Shown in pieces: positions 9,590-16,809 of a stretch of 44,302 bases of DNA. Position 1 is the first letter of the stretch. Each line of letters begins with the position of its first letter. A program made the translations under genes and the position numbers. The DNA is taken from the NCBI GenBank assembly GCA_009885105.1, contig VFLI01000088.1, forward strand, positions 1-44,302, given 5' to 3'. Source of the DNA: Spirochaetia bacterium (GTDB lineage Bacteria > Spirochaetota > Leptospiria > Leptospirales > Leptonemataceae). The notes beneath the pieces are model-generated. The model had not been told where the DNA came from. It ran no database searches and saw only the letters and a list, made by a program, of their open reading frames with translations.

Positions 9590-10008
9590 TCCCAGGCTTT
9601 TTTCAGATTACTGTAAAAGTCTTTCTTGTATCCGGCAGTCAATTTTTGGTGCTTCGCGACAGGATCACAGGACACGGCGATCTTCCCGGCGGACGTTTTG
9701 GGATTGGCGAAATATACAAACCCTGGAAAGAATCCATTGACAGAGAACTAAAAGAAGAACTCGGCGCGGATATTCTATACCGCATTGACGAAGAACCGCT
9801 GTTTGTTTTTCCGCACAGAATTGAAAGTGGCGGTCATGAGGCTCTGGGCATAGCCTATCACGCGGACTATCAAGGAGGGGAAATCGTGATTTCTGATGAA
9901 CATGATGTGTTTTCCTGGGTCTCCATAAAAGACTACGATCCAGCTCTGCATTTTATTGAACACATGCTGGAGGCCGTTCTAAGATTTCAAAATGCAGCAC
10001 CGGGATAA
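9586..10008 (+). CDS. Nudix hydrolase
   Basis: A 140-aa single-domain Nudix protein, which would hydrolyse a nucleoside diphosphate linked to another moiety. The Nudix box is recognisable: GG at 35-36, G36-x5-E42, then REL-KEELG at 53-60 carrying the metal-binding glutamates E57 and E58. The gap between Glu42 and Arg53 is ten residues rather than the canonical seven, a small insertion within the box. It ends the coupled plus-strand trio (4-bp overlap with the preceding gene) and faces the APC permease gene convergently across 29 bp. Substrate unknown; nucleotide-sugar or dNTP clean-up are options. Confidence 0.85.
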   Translation: MIPGFFQITVKVFLVSGSQFLVLRDRITGHGDLPGGRFGIGEIYKPWKESIDRELKEELGADILYRIDEEPLFVFPHRIESGGHEALGIAYHADYQGGEIVISDEHDVFSWVSIKDYDPALHFIEHMLEAVLRFQNAAPG

Positions 10009-10037
10009 AATAGAACCTCAACGCGCTTCTTTTGTTT

Positions 10038-11504
10038 TCAGTGAGCCTGTGACGCTGCTTCCTTAATTCTCAGGAATACAATCAATAGTATTAACAATAC
10101 AATTGAACTGCTCAGCAGTAGATTTCGCAGAGAAATCAGAATTTTAGCGCCGCTTTTCTTGAAGTCCTGCCAGATAAGAAAAGCGGGCACTCCGATTAAA
10201 ACAACGCTGATCGCAACACCGGCGTGATAGGGCCGGCTGTGGAGACTGGCGCCCATAATTAAAAGCGAGAATACAATGAATATCAGAGGGAACAGAGGAT
10301 ACAGCGGTGAACGGTACGGATGCGTCATTTCTTTGTTTTTATAATTCATATAAAGCAGACCGATCACAGTCACAACCGGAAAAATGAGGAGAGCAAAAGT
10401 CATGAATTCAGCGATGGTTTTTACATTGCCGCTCAATATATAAAGAATTGTCAGGATCGTCTGAAAAACAATCGAAATCAACGGTGTGTCGAAACGGGGA
10501 CTGACGCGGCTGGCGACATTAAAAAACATTTTGTCTCTGGCCATGGCAAAATAAACACGCGGCCCGATCATGATCTGAGCGGAAATTGTGGAAAGAAGAA
10601 TGATGCAGAAACCGGCATGAAGAAGAATCTGAACTTTTTTTCCAAAAAGAGCCGTCGCGGCCAGTGATGCAACCGTGTCCTTCCAGGCCATATCCTGCGC
10701 CGGAACAGACATGTAATAAATAAAATTCATTATAATATAAAGCACCAGGGTCAGCGCCGTACCCAGAAGCATTGCTTTGGGCAGGTTTCGAACCGGGTCT
10801 TTGATTTCTTCCGCCATGTATGTCGCCCCGTTCCATCCGCTGAAGGCAAACATTACGAAAAGCAGTCCCAGACCTGCCCCGGTGAAATCAGGCGACGAGG
10901 TTTGAAATACATCCGCAGTCTTCAAGCCGCCGCCGTTATATATCATATATGCGCTTCCGCCGATAAAACTCAGAACAACGGCAACTTTGAAGATGGTCAG
11001 AATATTCTGCAGAATGCCGCCCAGTCGGACGCCGCGCATATGCACCAGCGTGAGCATGAGGATCAAAAAGCAGGCGTACAATTTTCCATTCATTTCATTC
11101 TGAAAAAAAAGATCGATCGCGCTGCCCGCCATTACATTGCTGAAAAAATATTTTGCATATTCCGCTGAAGCCAGAGCAGCGAGCGCCGCCGGAGCCGCAA
11201 AGCCCACCATAAATGAAACCCAGCCGGTCAGAAACGAAGGGAGCTCGCCAAAGGCTTTTTTGATGTAAATGTATTCTCCGCCGGCATGCGGCAGCATAGT
11301 GGCGAGCTCAGAATATGAAAGAGCTCCCGAAATCGCCACCAGTCCTCCCAGCAGCCATAAACCCATAACGAGGCGGGGGTCTCCGGCCGCTCCCTGGATA
11401 AGCCCCGGTAAAATAAAAATTCCACTTCCTATCATGCTGGCCACAACCACAAGAGTGGCTGTCGTAAGTCCAAGCTGTCTTTTCAGTACTGGTTTTTCTT
11501 CCAT
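10038..11504 (-). CDS. APC-family amino acid permease
   Basis: A 488-aa inner-membrane transporter of the amino acid-polyamine-organocation superfamily, with about 12 to 13 hydrophobic segments. Segment 1 contains the conserved unwound-helix motif GSGIF (residues 26-30) that binds the substrate amino and carboxyl groups in this family. Segment 6 has the FAFSGWNG sequence typical of APC transporters. It would import or exchange an amino acid by proton symport. The gene follows ilvN on the same strand after 103 bp, so a shared message is possible, and branched-chain amino acids are a speculative substrate. The gap contains a TTCCGG-CATAT-CCGGAA inverted repeat at 11531-11547. Confidence 0.9.
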   Translation of the reverse strand: MEEKPVLKRQLGLTTATLVVVASMIGSGIFILPGLIQGAAGDPRLVMGLWLLGGLVAISGALSYSELATMLPHAGGEYIYIKKAFGELPSFLTGWVSFMVGFAAPAALAALASAEYAKYFFSNVMAGSAIDLFFQNEMNGKLYACFLILMLTLVHMRGVRLGGILQNILTIFKVAVVLSFIGGSAYMIYNGGGLKTADVFQTSSPDFTGAGLGLLFVMFAFSGWNGATYMAEEIKDPVRNLPKAMLLGTALTLVLYIIMNFIYYMSVPAQDMAWKDTVASLAATALFGKKVQILLHAGFCIILLSTISAQIMIGPRVYFAMARDKMFFNVASRVSPRFDTPLISIVFQTILTILYILSGNVKTIAEFMTFALLIFPVVTVIGLLYMNYKNKEMTHPYRSPLYPLFPLIFIVFSLLIMGASLHSRPYHAGVAISVVLIGVPAFLIWQDFKKSGAKILISLRNLLLSSSIVLLILLIVFLRIKEAASQAH

Positions 11505-11530
11505 ATTCAGTTATTGCACCTTTTTTGATT

Positions 11531-11547
11531 TTCCGGCATATCCGGAA
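11531..11547. repeat. Short inverted repeat upstream of the APC permease gene
   Basis: TTCCGG and CCGGAA form a perfect 6-base inverted repeat around CATAT, 27 bp before the permease start on the minus strand. On the plus strand a T7 run follows after about 10 bases, but no plus-strand gene ends here, so a terminator role is doubtful. It could be an operator for the permease gene. Confidence 0.25.
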
Positions 11548-11607
11548 GAGGATGATTTTTTTAATATTGGCATGGATTTGATATGTCCGGTCACATTGGT
11601 TCCCGGG

Positions 11608-12096
11608 TTATAAATCCGTCCGATAAGCCAGAGCTATCTGTCCTGTCCGAGCCATTTCAAGGATTGGGAATTTTGAGAGCATATTGAGAAGACCGCTCAC
11701 CTGGCGGGGATTTCCATTCATTTCAACAAGCATGCTGTCATCCGTAATCTCATCTGCCATCGCCCCAAAAACTTCAAGAATTCCAAAGACTTCCGTCCTT
11801 TTTTCACTCTCAACCCGAATGCGCATCAGGAGAAGCTCCCGAACCAGAGATCCGTGATAGGGCAGATCTTTCACATCCAGCACATCAGGAAGCTTGAGCA
11901 GCTGACCCTTAAACTGATTGAGAGTGTTTTCATCACCGTCCACGATTATGGTCATGGTGGAATTTTCAGGTTTGTCTGTGACGCCCACGGCGATGCTGTC
12001 TATATTATAGCCGCGCCGGGTAAACAATCCGGACACATGGCTCATCACGCCAGGACGATTCTTAACAAGAATTGACAGAATAAATTTCACAATCAT
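11608..12096 (-). CDS. ilvN: Acetolactate synthase small (regulatory) subunit
   Basis: A 162-aa protein with an N-terminal ACT domain and the conserved C-terminal IlvN/IlvH domain. The start region KFILSILVKNRPGVMSHVSG and the following RRGYNI and VDGD segments are diagnostic. The subunit binds valine, leucine or isoleucine and confers feedback inhibition on the large catalytic subunit IlvB, at the first common step of branched-chain amino acid synthesis. I place the start at 12096, where the ATG is preceded by GGGTGAA and a GAGGAG further upstream; an in-frame ATG at 12141 would add 15 non-conserved polar residues. No large subunit gene is in the window, so it is encoded apart from its catalytic partner here. 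Confidence 0.93.
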   Translation of the reverse strand: MIVKFILSILVKNRPGVMSHVSGLFTRRGYNIDSIAVGVTDKPENSTMTIIVDGDENTLNQFKGQLLKLPDVLDVKDLPYHGSLVRELLLMRIRVESEKRTEVFGILEVFGAMADEITDDSMLVEMNGNPRQVSGLLNMLSKFPILEMARTGQIALAYRTDL

Positions 12097-12204
12097 TTCA
12101 CCCAGAACTCTCCTCGTCTTTTTATTGTCACGATACGTCAAGTCCTTATTGATTTATGTTTACAGGATGTTAATTGATTGCCCGCCAGCGCGGCCAATAA
12201 CCTC

Positions 12205-12213
12205 TGGTATAAT
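12205..12213 (+). promoter_or_regulatory. Extended -10 promoter element for sppA
   Basis: TGGTATAAT at 12205-12213 matches the extended -10 consensus (TGnTATAAT) exactly. No good -35 box lies at the correct distance, which such promoters tolerate. Transcription would begin near 12220, leaving a leader of about 15 bases before the ATG at 12235. The call is based on consensus only. Confidence 0.4.
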
Positions 12214-12234
12214 TTAAGCGAATTTTGCAATTCC

Positions 12235-14070
12235 ATGATTATGTTTCGTTTACTCTTCCTGCCCCTGCGTTTTCTATTTTTTCTATACCACCGCGCCAGA
12301 AAGATTCTAACCGGACGGGGCAACACGCTCTTTCATCGAATTCCAGATCGTTTTACAATGATGCGTCGTACCGGCTTGCTGGCCGGTTTTATCGGAAAAC
12401 AGCCCGCAAATTATATCGACTATCTGTCGCTCTTGAGAATACTTAAAGATAGCATATATTTAAAATATTTTATCTATTTTGTCCCGGACATACATTTCTC
12501 CTGGGCGCAGACTGAGGAAATCGGCCGCTGCCTTAAAGGCATTGCCGCTGCCGGAAAACAGCTCGTGGCGTATGCGGAAGGCGGCGGGATAAAAACGATT
12601 TATCTGATGAGCCTGGCGCAAAAAAGATACACCGCTCCCAATGCGAATTTCATGGTTGCTTTCCCTTCGGCCGAGCCGTTCTTTTTTAAGCGGATTTTGA
12701 GCACACTGGGCGTCAGCGCGGAAGTGCACACGGCGGGAAAATTTAAGAGCGCCGGTGAGATTTTTGAAAGAACGTCATTTTCGAAGCCCGCCAGAGAAAA
12801 TCTGGAGCAGCTGCTCGGCGGTATTCGCGGAGAAATTACAGAGGGACTGCGAAATTCAGCGGGCATGAACAGTGAAAAAGCGGACCTCCTGACACGATTT
12901 CTAACAGACAACACCCTGTGCAGGTCTGACGATCTGATCAGGCTCGGTTTCATCAATGAAGAATGCCTTGAGAGCGAGCTCCTCAACAGACTATCCGGAA
13001 ATGCTGAGGAAGTTCCGCCTCCGCATATCTATTCCAGAAATTATCAACAGGAATCGCCGGTCAGGGCCCTGGCCAGGTTTCGCCGGCATTTGAAAAAAAT
13101 AAAGAAAGAGAAGAAGGCCGGAATATTCAAAATTACAGATGAAAGACGAATTTACAGACATCAGCGCAGCTCACGTTACAGACTTTTTCGCTTTCGCCGC
13201 ATACCCTCCGCTGCCTTTGTAACCATGGAGGGAGCGATCAGAATGGGATCTGTGGAAGATGAGGCCGCCGGGATCGGTATTTCCGCCTTTCCAATGCGGG
13301 ATCTTTTCGCACAGCTTGAGGAATCGACGGAAGAGGTGGTGGTTCTCTGTATCAACAGTCCCGGAGGCGGCAGCGACGCATCAGAGATGATTTACCAGAG
13401 CATAGAAAAACTGGCCCGGATTAAACCCGTAATAGCCGTGATGGGAGCGACTGCTGCGTCCGGTGGATATTACATTGCCTGCGCGGCTCACAGGATTTAC
13501 GGGGCCAACACAACAATCACAGGGTCAATCGGAGTGGTGACCATCCGGCCTAATTTAAAGAATTTTTACAGGAAGTACGGAATTGATAAAGAGCGAATCG
13601 CATTCGATCGCACACGAGATCTGCTTTCGGAATCGAGCAGTCTGTCCCCGCATTCTCTGAAGCTTCTGAAGAAATCAATCGATCAATCCTACCGTCTTTT
13701 TCTGGACAGAGTTTCGCGCGGACGGGGAAAAAAACATTCAGATATCATTCAGGCTGCGGAAGGACGAGTCTGGACAGGCCGGGATTTCGCCGAGCTCGGT
13801 TACACCGACGGATGCTTCAATCCGCTGGAGGCCCTGGTTGAGTACAGAAAAACTGCCGGCTATCCCGATGACCAGGAGTTTCGTCTGAATTTTTATCCGG
13901 AAATAAAAACAGATATTCGCGCTCTTCTGGGAGACCGCCTTCCATCTCTGCCAGGCCTGAGTGAAAAGCTTTCCTTCCTTGAAGAACCGCTGCAAACGCT
14001 GGACCTGGCGCTCTCTCGAACCGGAAGTCTTTACTATTTTCCTCATTCCAGCATTTTTCGAAATTTATGA
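12235..14070 (+). CDS. sppA: Signal peptide peptidase SppA (67-kDa type)
   Basis: A 611-aa membrane-anchored serine protease with tandem ClpP-like domains, close in length to the long SppA of enterobacteria. It degrades cleaved signal peptides in the inner membrane. Residues 3-17 form a hydrophobic N-terminal anchor. The general-base lysine is expected in GKFKSA (Lys171) of the first domain, and the nucleophile is Ser409 in TAASGGYY of the second domain, with the surrounding GSIGV motif further on. Both halves of the split active site are therefore present. I chose the ATG at 12235 because the anchor begins there; an upstream TTG at 12178 would add a polar tail. Its stop overlaps the sensor gene start by 4 bp, an unusual partnership for SppA. 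Confidence 0.9.
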   Translation: MIMFRLLFLPLRFLFFLYHRARKILTGRGNTLFHRIPDRFTMMRRTGLLAGFIGKQPANYIDYLSLLRILKDSIYLKYFIYFVPDIHFSWAQTEEIGRCLKGIAAAGKQLVAYAEGGGIKTIYLMSLAQKRYTAPNANFMVAFPSAEPFFFKRILSTLGVSAEVHTAGKFKSAGEIFERTSFSKPARENLEQLLGGIRGEITEGLRNSAGMNSEKADLLTRFLTDNTLCRSDDLIRLGFINEECLESELLNRLSGNAEEVPPPHIYSRNYQQESPVRALARFRRHLKKIKKEKKAGIFKITDERRIYRHQRSSRYRLFRFRRIPSAAFVTMEGAIRMGSVEDEAAGIGISAFPMRDLFAQLEESTEEVVVLCINSPGGGSDASEMIYQSIEKLARIKPVIAVMGATAASGGYYIACAAHRIYGANTTITGSIGVVTIRPNLKNFYRKYGIDKERIAFDRTRDLLSESSSLSPHSLKLLKKSIDQSYRLFLDRVSRGRGKKHSDIIQAAEGRVWTGRDFAELGYTDGCFNPLEALVEYRKTAGYPDDQEFRLNFYPEIKTDIRALLGDRLPSLPGLSEKLSFLEEPLQTLDLALSRTGSLYYFPHSSIFRNL

Positions 14071-16175
14071 GAATCCGGGCTGCTGTATTGGTCTTTCTGT
14101 CTGCCGCAATCTTTCCCGGTATGGCCTTGAACGCACAGCCGGTTTCTCTGCACACTGGAGATAATCCTGTTCTGTGCAGTCCTTCCTGCGGCCCGATGCT
14201 TGAACATCCGGTTGTATGGTCATTTCAATTTGCCGATCAAGCCTCTGTTGGTCCGATTGATGTGCCATCCTACTGGCATGAATCGCTGCCGGGGCTTCCT
14301 TCAACGGGACGGGGAATTTACAGGCTGATCCTCGAATTCAAAGAAATCCCGCAGTTCGATGCTCTGGAAATCGGAGAAGCCGCTTCCGCCGCAAATGTTT
14401 TCTGGAACGGACAATGGATTGGAAGTTCCGGACGCACAGGAATTTCACGCATCAGTGAGTTTTCCCGACTTCATCCTCAGATATTCAGACTGCCGCTGCC
14501 AATCACAAAACGAAATGAGCTTCGCATTGACGTATCCAACTTTCATGCCAGGGGCGGCGGGATTTTGAAAATACGACTGGGCCTTGAGTCCGACTTCATT
14601 GCCCAGCGCATGACTGTTTTTTTCCAGGAAGGCGCCCTCATGGGCATTCTGAGTATCTGCGGATTATTCTATTTAATACTGTATGCGGCAAACACCCGCG
14701 ATTTTTCGTATCTGCTATTTTTCTTTTTTACCGTGTTTTTAAATCTGCGCGCTTTCGCCTCAAATAGTTTTCTGGAATTTTTTTTTCCTTCCCGCGACTG
14801 GACCGACATCAGACTGCTGGCTGAATATCTGACCGCATTCAGCATTCTTCCCTGGATTTTTTTTCGTTTTCTTACAGCCCTGTTTCCCATATTCAACGTC
14901 CCGCAGCTGACAGCCGCCGGCTCACTGTCCGCAGTATGCAAAAAGGTTGTTCATTTCTACGGCAGGTACTATCTGACTCCGGCCGTAATCTTCAACGGTT
15001 TCTTTATCCTCCTGACAATGCGCCCGGAAATTTACGGCTACTTCCAGCCGCAGATGGTTTATTTTATTCTGGCGCCAACCTTCATTGTCTATATTTTTAT
15101 TTTTATTACAGCCGTCTACAGCCGCCAGACCGGCAGCTGGATAATTCTCTGTGGCTTTCTTCTTCTTTTTCCGGCAGCGATTCATGATATTTTGAAAACA
15201 TTGAACGGCAATTCTGACCGCCTGTTCCTTCCGGCGGGAATGCTCTTTTTTGCTGTCAGCCTTGCCTTCACACTCGGGTATCGCCACACTGTTCTGCTTC
15301 TGGAAGTCAAAAGATCGCGTCAGAAATATCTGCTTGCCGACAGGCGCCTCAAAAACAATGACCGAATAAAAAACAACTTTATTCTGAACACGTCCCGGGA
15401 TATGCAGGGTCCGTTGTATTCAATCGTTGACAACGCGCTGGAGCTGCTGGATCAAAAACATGTGCTATCATCACATGGAAAAGCGACTATCCTGAAAATG
15501 GTCGATCAGGGAAAAAAGACTCTGCGATACTATGACAGAATCGGATACTATCTGGAAGGAGTTTCGCAGGGAGAATCCGCCAGAGTCGACCTGCGGCGGG
15601 ATTTTGAAATTACGGCCAAAATTCTTGAAAAAACATTGCCCGGGCTGACCTTCCGGACTGTCAATCCATGCAGCAATACAGAATTTCATATTAACAGAAA
15701 CGCTCTCAACAGCATTCTCACCGAAATTGCGGAAAATGTCTATCAACATTCCGAAAAGAAAAATCTGATTCTCGAAGCGGAAATTGACGAAGAACGCAAT
15801 CTCATCCTTGCCTTCTATGTCGAAGAAATCCTGCCCGAGAATTTCCAGGACTGGACTGAAGAATTCTTCAGATCGGACAGACAGGGAACCGGAGCGGGAC
15901 TGGGATTGTCAATAACTCAAAAACTCGCGGAGATGAGCGGCGGGACTTTCTTAATTCAGAACAGCAATCGCGCCGGATTCTTTGAGATCCGGATTTCGCT
16001 GCCCGACCAAAAATCAGCAGACCAGAATTTTCCAGGAGCGAAGCATGCCCGTTTTCTCATTGACTGCGGTTTCTTTCAGCAGGCGCTTAAGGAAATCCGG
16101 GAAATTGAAAATGGTTCGCTGCGGCGAAAACTGACGCAAGAATGGCAGAGAGAACACGCTCTCAGATCGGCGTGA
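14067..16175 (+). CDS. 7TMR-DISM sensor with degenerate histidine kinase module
   Basis: A 702-aa protein with a signal peptide (about 1-23), an extracellular jelly-roll-like domain (about 35-175), seven membrane segments (about 185-410), and a cytoplasmic kinase-like region. The dimerisation helix is present, but where active kinases have SHELRTPL this protein reads SRDMQGPL, so the phospho-acceptor His is Arg444. In the ATPase domain Asn557 of the N box and the G2 loop GTGAGLGL (607-614) are retained, but the G1 DxGxG motif is replaced by a stretch around Glu586-Glu587. It is thus probably a pseudokinase, perhaps still binding nucleotide. It has a 60-residue polar tail. It is translationally coupled to sppA. 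It could act as a scaffold or modulate another kinase; no response regulator is adjacent. Confidence 0.85.
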   Translation: MRIRAAVLVFLSAAIFPGMALNAQPVSLHTGDNPVLCSPSCGPMLEHPVVWSFQFADQASVGPIDVPSYWHESLPGLPSTGRGIYRLILEFKEIPQFDALEIGEAASAANVFWNGQWIGSSGRTGISRISEFSRLHPQIFRLPLPITKRNELRIDVSNFHARGGGILKIRLGLESDFIAQRMTVFFQEGALMGILSICGLFYLILYAANTRDFSYLLFFFFTVFLNLRAFASNSFLEFFFPSRDWTDIRLLAEYLTAFSILPWIFFRFLTALFPIFNVPQLTAAGSLSAVCKKVVHFYGRYYLTPAVIFNGFFILLTMRPEIYGYFQPQMVYFILAPTFIVYIFIFITAVYSRQTGSWIILCGFLLLFPAAIHDILKTLNGNSDRLFLPAGMLFFAVSLAFTLGYRHTVLLLEVKRSRQKYLLADRRLKNNDRIKNNFILNTSRDMQGPLYSIVDNALELLDQKHVLSSHGKATILKMVDQGKKTLRYYDRIGYYLEGVSQGESARVDLRRDFEITAKILEKTLPGLTFRTVNPCSNTEFHINRNALNSILTEIAENVYQHSEKKNLILEAEIDEERNLILAFYVEEILPENFQDWTEEFFRSDRQGTGAGLGLSITQKLAEMSGGTFLIQNSNRAGFFEIRISLPDQKSADQNFPGAKHARFLIDCGFFQQALKEIREIENGSLRRKLTQEWQREHALRSA

Positions 16176-16191
16176 ACATTTCTGATAAGAA

Positions 16192-16797
16192 TCAAAGAGA
16201 GTCCGCCTCGATTTTCGCCTCTATATCCTCCTCCGTAAGAAGAGGATCCGGAAGAGATTCGAACAGCTTTCGTTCTATCAGATAGAAAGGCGCTGCATAG
16301 TCTGCTATTTCCGGACCGATCCGATTTGTGTAAGAGGTCGTGAGAGTTGTCAGATCGGAATCCTGCGAGGCATAATTGTTTCTGGCCAGAGCTTCCCAGA
16401 CTATTGCCGGTGTAGAGCAGCCGTAGAGAGCGGATTGAACTTCCATATCGACCTGCCCTTCCCGTTTTTCCAGCCGATAGAACCGCACAGTCAGAATTCC
16501 GTCCAGTTTTTCTTTCGCACAATGCGAGACCAGATCGACGGCCGGATCGAGCAGTTTCGGGAAAAAAATGTACTCTTTATGATGGCTTATGTATTCGCGG
16601 GCTACGGCTGCAAACAGTTTCCTGATTTTTTCATCCGTATGAGCGCTTTCGACAAGCAGCATGATTCGTTTTAGACGCAGCCGCTCGGAGCTTTCATATC
16701 CGGATTTTATCCGGCTGTATCGCACAGTGCATGAGACCAGAAGCAGCGGCACACAGACGAGAATCATTGCTAAAAATATTTTTTTTCCCGATTTCAT
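16192..16797 (-). CDS. Lipoprotein, probably partner of the MMPL transporter
   Basis: A 201-aa protein with a clear lipoprotein signal peptide: charged KSGKK, a hydrophobic core, and lipobox LVSC with the lipidated Cys23. The mature part is mixed alpha/beta and ends in an acidic tail. The sequence pattern (an N-terminal RIMLLVESAH strand, then DGILTVRFYRL) resembles the MXAN_6521/LA_1396 lipoprotein family, a tentative match from memory. It begins 12 bp after the stop of the MMPL gene and is almost certainly in the same operon, which suggests it is the outer-membrane end or an accessory of a lipid-transport system. It converges with the sensor gene, with 16 bp between the stops. Confidence 0.75.
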   Translation of the reverse strand: MKSGKKIFLAMILVCVPLLLVSCTVRYSRIKSGYESSERLRLKRIMLLVESAHTDEKIRKLFAAVAREYISHHKEYIFFPKLLDPAVDLVSHCAKEKLDGILTVRFYRLEKREGQVDMEVQSALYGCSTPAIVWEALARNNYASQDSDLTTLTTSYTNRIGPEIADYAAPFYLIERKLFESLPDPLLTEEDIEAKIEADSL

Positions 16798-16809
16798 GAC
16801 AGCCTCAAA

